From NCBI GenBank assembly GCA_024277025.1, contig JAJRWA010000004.1, positions 1-48,646 on the forward strand: a stretch of DNA of 48,646 nucleotides, in the 5' to 3' direction. This stretch comes from Candidatus Krumholzibacteriota bacterium (GTDB lineage Bacteria; Krumholzibacteriota; Krumholzibacteriia; LZORAL124-64-63). This document shows, in pieces, positions 35,701-42,797 of this stretch. A program made the position numbers and the translations under genes. The first letter of the stretch is position 1. Every line of letters starts with the position of its first letter. Under the pieces are notes generated by a model that did not search any database, was not told the origin of the DNA, and saw only the letters and a list, made by a program, of their open reading frames with translations.

Positions 35701-35982
35701 CTGTGCTACTCCTGCCACGACCGGGCGTCGATTCTCGGGGACAACAGCTTTGGTGAGCACCGCAAACACATTCAGGGTGAGGATGCCGCGTGCTATCTCT
35801 GTCACGATGCGCATGGCGTGGTAGCTGCCGGTGCCGGTAACGGCACTCATCTGATCAATTTTGCGACCGACGTCGTCACCCCAACACCAATGGGCCGCCT
35901 GGAATTCGTCGACAATGGGAACCAGAGCGGTTCGTGCTACCTGACCTGTCACGGCAAACGTCACAATCCGTTGAGCTACTAG
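32764..35982 (+). CDS. large secreted cytochrome: three Ig-like repeats plus about 16 haem sites
   Basis: About 1072 residues. After the signal peptide, three repeats of roughly 130 residues occupy about 25-430; each begins 'V.R(V/I/L)G', has 'FD(A/P)D.PG', then 'Y.A..(S/L)W.P.D' and 'YDL...V'. These are beta-sandwich units typical of surface adhesion or spacing modules. The rest carries 13 CXXCH motifs and three odd ones: CGGPNSACH (CX6CH), NCSCH (only one residue between Cys) and a terminal CYLTCH (CX3CH). The last ~125 residues are the cassette shared with 24594 and 36008. Starts at GTG 32743, ATG 32764 and GTG 32779 are possible; ATG 32764 is used here. Probably exposed on the cell surface. 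Confidence 0.82.
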   Translation: MGFDDVNAKKWTTGLALAIGLSVVTAGGAPAQTKSANPPVIAAGALGVSPSAVDRVGPGTVTFSFDFSDADQPAVGTFTISLSVRSPFGSPVYVIADNLTHGSGGLVVTDNGGGNYTATISWDPADNAALGTYDLTCSVADDTNLAEDPYANNLNELSITNGGENAIPLVKADATFATPVGVERIGANATVIAASFFDPDEPGPGAFRVTFKLRHPDNLGETVLTSLAADGQSGLSIVADGGGFYTATVSWDPVDSQTLGYYDLYCEVQEGGVGTVDGFSNNLDEMQVYDAISNKVPTLVAGNTFCLPTTVNRLGSDFTMLKAAFADDDIPGNRTFRVTFRVMSPLGVETTVAGSALDGEQGVRVSQTGGANFEASVLWYPPDDAEAGVYDLYFSVTDAQGASVVDDYVNNTGELTVSADPILGDGYLLHRTRDGDACGGPNSACHDLSNHQGQSCLTCHTAHNTANIYLVREIIQTPNSGPQNVVVKTLGIGDPYNSPDPLPGDATSGTLADDSDGVFTGVCEACHTSTSHHRNNISTPVLDHHNAEDCTQCHNHQEGFPNGESSGGSNCSCHTELLSGMAAGQPGFHHNASNPADYLSTSGSCLTCHVDHDIFRPDLNPGVGQRGSNLRSNAMVTPVQGDATVLANTDFINDVTGGLCISCHSGDDCLACHALKSGEKANFNHMWVKQAQYGAASSAHNYTVPSTFRSDGTVFNANCVKCHNDDMAKSYQNSTNTFGLHVSSYQEILSPLGVAAPATPLEEDFCFQCHSSTANPNAGSGQDFYGVQPMSSGGPMIIESEFGKASTHPVGSFNGIHSTGEAPATMTRHVECMDCHDPHSATADRPPSPALSGALIGASGIDIAGNRVDDVTSSYQVCFKCHGDQAGTTPAVNRLWPNMNTRQEFSPTSESFHPIAAAGTNTNVPSLLPPWTASSIMNCEDCHAANTGARGPHGSDFTPILKLRYDRVDPNVENATDYALCYSCHDRASILGDNSFGEHRKHIQGEDAACYLCHDAHGVVAAGAGNGTHLINFATDVVTPTPMGRLEFVDNGNQSGSCYLTCHGKRHNPLSY

Positions 35983-36007
35983 GGGACTGGAAGAGAGATA
36001 GGGATCC

Positions 36008-39000
36008 ATGATGAACTCAAAACACACACTGCTGCTGATCCTTTGCATCGGACTGTTGACGGTGGCGGCGCAGGCCGCGACACCGGACCACGAGGGCTTC
36101 TCGCTCGCCCAGTGCTCTGAGTGCCACCAGGGGTATGAGACGAGCTTTGCCGGGCCGAACAGCGCCGACAAGGCGCCCAACCATCGTGGCTTCGACTGCA
36201 CGTTGTGCCACGACACGCAGGATTTCGTCACTCCGAACCTGTCTTTCATCCCCCAGACCATTGTCACGCCAAACAGTGGGCCGAAGGCTGTCGTGTTCAC
36301 CGCCCGGTCGGGGGCCAATTCGTTCGCCGACGGTGACGCGAACCTGGATGGTATCTGCGAGGTCTGCCATACGGCGACCGCGTACCACCGCAATGCCCTG
36401 CCGAGCAACCAGACCCACAATACCGGGGCGACGTGCGTTGACTGCCATACCCATGCCGATGGATTCTCCGTTTCCGGCGTTTCCTGCCTCGATTGCCACA
36501 ATACGCCCCGCGGAAGCGGCGGCTACCGTCGTCAGGTTGTTGAGAACGCCGGCGACGGCGCCGGCGACTTTGTGAGTGCGACCCACCATGTCACCGACGG
36601 CTCCACGAACCAGGTGGTCACCGAGGCCGACTGCCTGGTCTGTCACGACCAGTCCAGCCACCAGAGTTTCAGTGACGGCGTTTCGGTACTGCTGAAGGAT
36701 CCGGCGGGCGGGGCGTCGCTGGTCTATGACGGTTCGGCCGCCTCGGTCGAGGCCTGGTGCCTGGCCTGCCATGACGGTACCCATAGCGCTCCGTTCAGTG
36801 ACGGCCGGCCCGCACTTGACCTGACCGGCTGGACGGGCAGCAGCCACGGGTCGCCGGCGGCCAGTTGTCTGGATTGCCACGGCAACGGCCACGGCAGCAG
36901 CAACCGGCGCCTGGTCAACGAGTCCATCCTGACTCCCAACAGCGGCAGCAGGGCCGTCGTGTTTACCAATGCCACCGGTCCAAACTCATTCGCCGACGGT
37001 GACGGCGTGTATGATGGTGTGTGCGAGGTCTGCCACACGGCGACCGCGTTCCACCGCAATTCGTCCGCCGGAGACCACAGCCACAACGCGGCCGCCGACT
37101 GCGCAAGCTGCCACGACCACGGCAACAGTTTCAGGGCGGACGGCACTGACTGCGTTTCCTGTCACAATTCAAGCCAGGGCGCGGGCGGTTATCGGCGCCA
37201 GATCGTTGAGAACGCCGGTGATGGCGGCGGCGACTTTGTACTCACCAGCCACCACGTGACCAACGGCACCACGACCGAGATCGTCACCAATACCGACTGC
37301 GTGAGTTGCCACGACCAGGCCAGCCACATGAGCTTCAGCGACGGAGTGTCCGTGCTGTTGGTCAACGCAGGGGGCGGGGCGTCCGTGCTCTATGACGGCA
37401 GCCCCGCCTCATTGCAGCCCTTCTGCCTCGGCTGCCACGACGGCACGCACAACAGCCCCTTCAGTGACGGCAATCCGGCCCCGGACAAGTCCGGCTGGAC
37501 CGGAGCCGTGCACGGCCCGGCCGGCAAGTCGTGCGCCGAATGCCACAACAATGGACATGGCACCGGTAATCTGGCCTTGGTGGGTGACCAGATCGTAACG
37601 CCCAACAGCGGTTCCTTGCCGGTGCTGCTGAGCGCCTGGACCGGGACGAACTCCCTGGCTGACGGTGACGGGACCTTCGACGGAGCCTGCGAGGTTTGCC
37701 ACACGACCACGAACTACCACCGCAACAACGCTTCGGGTAGCCACGCCCACAACGCGGCGCTCGATTGCCGCAGCTGTCACGCCCATGATGCGGGTTACCA
37801 GCCGGAAACCAGTTGCGTGCTGTGCCACAATACGGTGCAGGGGGACGGTGGCTATCGACGCCAGATCGTCGAGAACGCCGGTGATGGCGGCGGTGACTTT
37901 GTGCTGACCAGCCACCACGTGACCAACGGCACGACGAACGAGGTCGTTACCGACAGCGATTGTGTGGCGTGTCACGATCAGAGCAACCATATGACCTACA
38001 GCGACGGTGTGTCAGTGCTGTTGAGTGATGCTGGTGGCGGGGCGTCCGTCCTTTATGACGGCACGCCGGCCTCGCTTGAAACGTTTTGTCTCGCATGTCA
38101 TGACGGCACCCACGGCAACCCGTTCAGTGACGGAACGGCCGCTCCGGACATGTCGACCTGGGACGGCACGGTGCACGGACCGTCCGGCAAGACGTGCGCC
38201 GAGTGCCACAACAATGGCCACGGCACCGGAAACCTGAAGCTGGTCGGTGACCAGATTGGCACCCCGAACAGCGGTTTGCGGTCGGTCGTCCTCAGTGGTT
38301 GGACCGGCACGAATTCACTCGCCGACGGTGACGCCACTTTCGACGGGGCCTGTGAGGTCTGCCATTCGAACACCACTTACCACCGCAATGACGCCACGGG
38401 CGATCACACCCACAACGCGGCGCTGGACTGCCGGGCCTGCCACGGCCACAACAACGGATACCAGGCCACGGGCGGCTGTACGGTCTGTCACAGTTCACCC
38501 CAGGGTCCCGGTGGCTACCGGCGCCAGATAGTCGAGAACGCGGGCGACGGCGGTGGTGACTTCGTGCGCACCAGCCATCACGTCAACAACGGCACCGGCA
38601 CCGAGATCGTCACCGACGCGGACTGCGTCGCCTGTCACGACCAGGCCAACCACCAGACCTACAATGACGGTGTTTCGGTCTACCTGCTGGATCCGGCCGG
38701 CGGTGCGTCGTTGACCTATGACGGATCGAGCGCCTCTTTGACGCCTTTCTGTGCCGCCTGCCATGACGGCACGGTCACGGGCACGCCGTTCAGCGACGGG
38801 ATGGTGCCGCCGAACAATCTGCAGGGGTGGACCCAGTCTTCCCACGGTGCGGGCGGGGCCGGTTGCGCCAACTGTCACGGCAATGGTGGCGACAACGGTC
38901 ACGGCGGCGACAACCCGGACATGCTGCAGGCCGCGTACGCCGTCAACGACAACAACGCCTATGTCCAGGCCGACTATGCCCTGTGTTGGAGCTGCCACGA

Positions 39001-41770
39001 CAGCAACGCCATCATCAACGGCATCAATCGCTTTGAAGACCTGCACGACAAGCATGTGGTCAGCGCGGATGCGCCGTGCGTCATCTGCCACAACACCCAC
39101 GGGTCGTATGATCCTGCCGAGCCGGGCATGATCGACTTCAGCTATGGGCTGGACAACGGCATGGATATCGTGCTGACCAGCGGGCGGGATCGTTCGTCCG
39201 CCTTTACGATCTCCGGTACGACCGGTTCCTGTTATGTGGATTGTCACGGCAAGTCCCATACGCCCAAGACCTACGACCGCAGCCAGGCCGCGCCCAGCAA
39301 TTGTGCCTTGTGTCACAGCGCGCCGGTCGGCGCCGGCGGCAACCGCCGTCAGATTGTCGAGCTGAACGCCGACGGCAAGGGGGACTTCGTCAAGACCAGT
39401 CACCACGTGACCGATGGGACGACCAGTGAGGTCGTCACGACGGCGGATTGTGAGACATGTCACGACCAGGCCAACCACCGTACCTTCGGTGATGGTGTGT
39501 CCGTGCTGCTGAGGGACCTGTCCGGTGGCGCTTCGATTGTCTACGACGGCACCCCGGCGTCGGGTGAAGCTTTCTGTCTGGCCTGCCATGACGGGACCCA
39601 GACAGGACCCTTCAGTGACGGCAATGCCGCCCCGGACAAGTCCGGCTGGAACGGTGCCGTACACGGTCCGGCGGGCAAGACCTGCATGGAGTGTCACAAC
39701 AATGGACATGGCACCGGGAATCTGGCCCTGGTCGGCGACCAGATCACTACGCCCAACAGCGGCGTGCGGTCTGTGGTCCTGAGCAGTTGGACCGGTGCCA
39801 ATTCGCTGGCCGACGGCGACGGCAACTACAACGGCGCCTGTGAGGCCTGTCACACGACGACGACCTATCACCGCAACAATGCGACAGGCGACCATACCCA
39901 CAACGTGGCCACCGATTGCCGCAGCTGCCACGGACATGACGGCGGTTATCAGGCTTCGACTGACGCCTGCCTCAGTTGTCACAATTCGCCGCAGGGGGCG
40001 GGCGGCTACCGGCGCCAGATTGTCGAGAACGCCGGCGACGGCGGTGGCGAGTTCGTGCTGACGAGCCACCACGTGACCAACGGCACTGCCAGTGAGATCG
40101 TGACGGCAGCCGACTGTCAGGCCTGCCACGATCAGGCCAATCACATGAGTTACAGCGATGGCGTCTCGGTGCTGCTGGTCAATGCCGGCGGTGGCGCTTC
40201 CATCGTCTACGACGGTACGCCGTCTTCGCTCGAGCCGTTCTGTCTCGCTTGTCACGACGGGGCCCACCCCAGTCCCTTCAGTGACGGCAATGCGGCGCCG
40301 GACATGTCCGCCTGGGACGGCACGATTCACGGCCCGGCCGGCAAGACCTGCGCCGAGTGCCACAACAACGGTCACGGCAGTTCGAACCTGAAGCTGATCG
40401 GCACCCAGCTTGCGACGCCCAACAGCGGCGTGCGCTCGGTCGTGCTGACGGGGTTCACGGGAGCCAATTCGTTTGCCGATGGTGATGCCAATTACAATGG
40501 TATCTGCGAGGCCTGTCACACGACGACGAATTACCATCGCAACAGTGCCGGGGGCGACCATACGCATAACGTGGCTCTGGACTGCCGTGGTTGTCACGAC
40601 CACAACGGTGGTTACCAGGCCTCGGGATCCTGTCTGGATTGCCACAATACGACGCAGGGCAGCGGTGGCTACCGGCGCCAGGTTGTCGAGAACGGTGGTG
40701 ATGGCGGCGGCGACTTCGTGCGCACGAGTCACCATGTCACTGATGGCTCGACCACCGAGGTGGTCAATGAGAACGACTGCATCGTTTGTCACGACCAGAG
40801 CAGCCACCAGAGCTACGGCGATGGTGTTTCAGTGAAGCTGAACCAGGCCGGCGGCGGGGCGGCTGTCGTGTATGACGGCACGCCCGCCAGCCTGACTCCG
40901 TTCTGTGTCAAGTGTCACGACGGTACTCAGAGTTCCCCGCCGTTCTCGGACGGAACGGTGCCCCCGAACCGGCTGGCGACCTGGAGCACATCGGCCCACA
41001 ACCTGCAGGGAGCCGACTGTGCGGAGTGCCACAGCAATGGTCACGGTGGTGACGCGGACAATATGCTCACCGGCACCTACGTCGTCGCCGACTACAATGC
41101 GTACAATGTGAATGACTACGCCCTGTGCTGGAACTGCCACTCGGCCAGTACGATTGTGACGGGGACCAACGCGTTCGAAGATCTGCATGACAAGCATGTG
41201 CGGGGCGAAGACACGCCGTGCATCATGTGTCACAACACCCATGGCGCCTATGACAACGGCGAGCCGGGCATGATCGACTTCAGCTATGGGCTGGACAATG
41301 GCTACGACATCACCCTGGGCAGTGGTCGGGATCGTTCGGGCGCTTTTGTTATCATCGGCACCGGTGGTTTCTGTTACGTCGATTGCCACGGCAAGAACCA
41401 CAAGCCCAAGAGCTATTCCCGCGGCGGGATCGCTGTCAGGGACATGAGCGCGAAAATCGACGGGGACCGGTTGTTCTCGGCGGCGTCGACCTACCCGTCG
41501 CCCAGCCGGGGGGCCACAACTATCGTGTTGGGTCTGACTGACGAAGCGCGCGACAAGTCGGCGTCGGGTCTCTCGGTCAGAGCAGCCATTTACGATCTGG
41601 CAGGACGGAAACTGCGGGATTTGAGCGTTGAATCCGCGGGCGCCAATCCATTGCGTATTTTCTGGGACGGACGGGACCACGCGGGCCGGGAAGTGCAGTC
41701 GGGACTGTATTTCTGCCGCATTGTAACTGACTCCGGCAGTCGCACCGTAAAAATCGTAGTTGTTAGATAA
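36008..41770 (+). CDS. giant repeat cytochrome, 46 CXXCH plus two CX3CH, FlgD-like C-terminal domain
   Basis: A 1920-residue secreted protein: signal peptide (1-24), two haem sites, then seven repeats of about 221 residues with six CXXCH each (the fifth keeps four). Landmarks per unit are 'GGYRRQ(I/V)VENAGDGGGDF', 'HHVT(N/D)G', 'CHDQ(A/S)(N/S)H', 'DGVSV', 'YDG', 'CLACHDGTH', 'CAECHNNGHG', 'TPNSG' and 'CEVCH..T.YHRN'. A cassette ending in CYVDCHGK.H closes repeat 4 (38972-39274) and repeat 7 (41114-41416). The final ~95 residues form a FlgD-like Ig domain ('YPSPSRGATTIVL...WDGRDHAGREVQSGLYF'). By my count 48 haems are possible. It is most simply a surface-anchored long electron conductor, and it is the last gene of the series. 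Confidence 0.9.
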   Translation: MMNSKHTLLLILCIGLLTVAAQAATPDHEGFSLAQCSECHQGYETSFAGPNSADKAPNHRGFDCTLCHDTQDFVTPNLSFIPQTIVTPNSGPKAVVFTARSGANSFADGDANLDGICEVCHTATAYHRNALPSNQTHNTGATCVDCHTHADGFSVSGVSCLDCHNTPRGSGGYRRQVVENAGDGAGDFVSATHHVTDGSTNQVVTEADCLVCHDQSSHQSFSDGVSVLLKDPAGGASLVYDGSAASVEAWCLACHDGTHSAPFSDGRPALDLTGWTGSSHGSPAASCLDCHGNGHGSSNRRLVNESILTPNSGSRAVVFTNATGPNSFADGDGVYDGVCEVCHTATAFHRNSSAGDHSHNAAADCASCHDHGNSFRADGTDCVSCHNSSQGAGGYRRQIVENAGDGGGDFVLTSHHVTNGTTTEIVTNTDCVSCHDQASHMSFSDGVSVLLVNAGGGASVLYDGSPASLQPFCLGCHDGTHNSPFSDGNPAPDKSGWTGAVHGPAGKSCAECHNNGHGTGNLALVGDQIVTPNSGSLPVLLSAWTGTNSLADGDGTFDGACEVCHTTTNYHRNNASGSHAHNAALDCRSCHAHDAGYQPETSCVLCHNTVQGDGGYRRQIVENAGDGGGDFVLTSHHVTNGTTNEVVTDSDCVACHDQSNHMTYSDGVSVLLSDAGGGASVLYDGTPASLETFCLACHDGTHGNPFSDGTAAPDMSTWDGTVHGPSGKTCAECHNNGHGTGNLKLVGDQIGTPNSGLRSVVLSGWTGTNSLADGDATFDGACEVCHSNTTYHRNDATGDHTHNAALDCRACHGHNNGYQATGGCTVCHSSPQGPGGYRRQIVENAGDGGGDFVRTSHHVNNGTGTEIVTDADCVACHDQANHQTYNDGVSVYLLDPAGGASLTYDGSSASLTPFCAACHDGTVTGTPFSDGMVPPNNLQGWTQSSHGAGGAGCANCHGNGGDNGHGGDNPDMLQAAYAVNDNNAYVQADYALCWSCHDSNAIINGINRFEDLHDKHVVSADAPCVICHNTHGSYDPAEPGMIDFSYGLDNGMDIVLTSGRDRSSAFTISGTTGSCYVDCHGKSHTPKTYDRSQAAPSNCALCHSAPVGAGGNRRQIVELNADGKGDFVKTSHHVTDGTTSEVVTTADCETCHDQANHRTFGDGVSVLLRDLSGGASIVYDGTPASGEAFCLACHDGTQTGPFSDGNAAPDKSGWNGAVHGPAGKTCMECHNNGHGTGNLALVGDQITTPNSGVRSVVLSSWTGANSLADGDGNYNGACEACHTTTTYHRNNATGDHTHNVATDCRSCHGHDGGYQASTDACLSCHNSPQGAGGYRRQIVENAGDGGGEFVLTSHHVTNGTASEIVTAADCQACHDQANHMSYSDGVSVLLVNAGGGASIVYDGTPSSLEPFCLACHDGAHPSPFSDGNAAPDMSAWDGTIHGPAGKTCAECHNNGHGSSNLKLIGTQLATPNSGVRSVVLTGFTGANSFADGDANYNGICEACHTTTNYHRNSAGGDHTHNVALDCRGCHDHNGGYQASGSCLDCHNTTQGSGGYRRQVVENGGDGGGDFVRTSHHVTDGSTTEVVNENDCIVCHDQSSHQSYGDGVSVKLNQAGGGAAVVYDGTPASLTPFCVKCHDGTQSSPPFSDGTVPPNRLATWSTSAHNLQGADCAECHSNGHGGDADNMLTGTYVVADYNAYNVNDYALCWNCHSASTIVTGTNAFEDLHDKHVRGEDTPCIMCHNTHGAYDNGEPGMIDFSYGLDNGYDITLGSGRDRSGAFVIIGTGGFCYVDCHGKNHKPKSYSRGGIAVRDMSAKIDGDRLFSAASTYPSPSRGATTIVLGLTDEARDKSASGLSVRAAIYDLAGRKLRDLSVESAGANPLRIFWDGRDHAGREVQSGLYFCRIVTDSGSRTVKIVVVR
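36521..41330 (+). repeat. seven tandem ~663-nt coding repeats in two blocks
   Basis: The codon of the second Gly in GGYRRQ (GGNRRQ in unit 5) recurs at 36521, 37187, 37850, 38513, 39338, 40004 and 40667: steps of 666, 663, 663, 825, 666 and 663 nt. The 825-nt step contains an inserted 303-nt end cassette and lacks the first two haem sites of the next unit. Long stretches are nearly identical between units even at the DNA level, pointing to recent duplication or ongoing gene conversion. Short-read assemblies could misjudge the copy number. Confidence 0.88.
38972..39274 (+). repeat. end cassette, copy 1 (second copy 41114-41416)
   Basis: A 303-nt segment coding DYALCWSCHD to HGKSHTPKTY closes the first block of the giant gene, and an equal-length copy at 41114-41416 closes the second. 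Related, more divergent versions end the genes at 24594 (25350-25658) and 32764 (35692-35979). Each encodes two CXXCH sites and one CX3CH site followed by G-x-x-H. Confidence 0.85.
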
Positions 41771-41890
41771 TGAGGAGAAAATAAGAAAACCACAGAAAAA
41801 CACAGTAAAGCGCTAAAGATTGCCTGGACATCGCCGATCATTTGTACTCTCGTGCAACTTGAGTACTGCTCTAAGAGAATGGAGTCGACG

Positions 41891-42484
41891 ATGCGTAAGG
41901 TAATTCTTGGTGCGGTGGTGGTGGCAGTGTGTTTTCTGCAGGTTGCGGTGACCGTAGCTGGCGAGTTGGAGGCCAACTTCGATCAGGCGATTTGTCATTA
42001 TTTCCGGGTCAGCCAGTCGGATGTGGACGCTGTCCGGGCCGCGGGCCTGAATGACGAGGACATCCCCGTGGCTTTCCATGTGGCCAAGCGGGGCAAGACC
42101 AGCCCGACCCAGATCGCGGCCCTGCGGGCCCGGGGAGACAGCTGGGCCGGTATCGTCCGCGGACGGAACATGAGCCTGGAAGTCTTCTATGTGCCGGTAT
42201 CCGGCAACGTGACCAGTTTCACGTACGGACCCTTGCTGGACCAGTACCGCTCGACGCCCCAAAGCAAGTGGAACAGCATGGACCTGTCGGACGCCGACGC
42301 GGTTAATCTGGTCAATGTGCGAATGGTCGCCAGCGGTTACACTTATGACATTTTCAAGGTCATGGGCTTGCGCGACGAGGGTAAGGGCTTCGTTCAGATC
42401 TGTCTGGAAGTCAAAGAGGCCAAGGATGTTCTGGTCGCTGAGCATCGCGCCAAGCGTCGCTCCGTGGCTGCCGCCGGCCTGTAG
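41891..42484 (+). CDS. secreted protein of unknown function
   Basis: A 197-residue protein with a signal peptide (1-23, cut near TVAGE). No haem, catalytic Cys or metal motif is seen. The body holds 'YFRVSQSDVDAVRAAGLNDEDIPVAFHVAKRGKTSPTQI', two helix-rich units where 'V..(M/L)R..G..Y..I' recurs ('MVASGYTYDIFKVMGLRDEG'), which looks like a small helical repeat that judges stepwise 'availability' of helices, similar to hypothetical proteins of related candidate phyla. ATG 41891 has TGGAG upstream. It follows the giant cytochrome by 120 nt and is closed by a strong terminator. No function can be given. Confidence 0.78.
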   Translation: MRKVILGAVVVAVCFLQVAVTVAGELEANFDQAICHYFRVSQSDVDAVRAAGLNDEDIPVAFHVAKRGKTSPTQIAALRARGDSWAGIVRGRNMSLEVFYVPVSGNVTSFTYGPLLDQYRSTPQSKWNSMDLSDADAVNLVNVRMVASGYTYDIFKVMGLRDEGKGFVQICLEVKEAKDVLVAEHRAKRRSVAAAGL

Positions 42485-42525
42485 GATCAGTTCGGAACCC
42501 CGCCGGCTGCCTACCTGCCAGCCAA

Positions 42526-42567
42526 ACAGGCGCCTTGGAGGCCCGACCTCCAGGGCGCCTGTCTTTG
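42526..42567 (+). terminator. strong rho-independent terminator
   Basis: ACAGGCGCC (42526-42534) pairs with GGCGCCTGT (42554-42562), and inside it TGGAGG with CCTCCA, leaving a 5-nt loop; CTTTGGTTG follows. It lies about 40 nt after the unknown gene at 41891 and marks the end of the cytochrome region's transcription. Confidence 0.8.
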
Positions 42568-42797
42568 GTTGTGCCTCGGCAATTGTTGCTGCCGGTTTTC
42601 ACCTTAGTATTTTGATGGTTGACGTCCTTTCTTGCCTATTATTGCGTCGATATCACACATAGAATCATCCCCCCGGGGGAACATGGCCCCAATCGGGGTG
42701 AGCAACATTCTCCGAGGCACAACTTACAAATTATACACATGGTGATATTTTTGTGGTATAGTTATGTCCTGATTGGGGGGAAAAGGACAGGATTTTC
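42568..42797 (+). promoter_or_regulatory. AT-rich region with candidate promoter for the C25 peptidase
   Basis: Of the 313-nt gap before the peptidase gene this part is AT-rich. TACACA (42734-42739) and TATAGT (42757-42762) with 17-nt spacing look like a sigma70-type promoter, giving a leader of about 30 nt before GTG 42798. No gene is seen in the gap. Confidence 0.5.

Noticed and set aside
36521..41330. CRISPR-like or mobile repeat array
   Set aside because: The repeats are in phase with the reading frame, about 663 nt long and protein-coding; there are no spacers or terminal inverted repeats.
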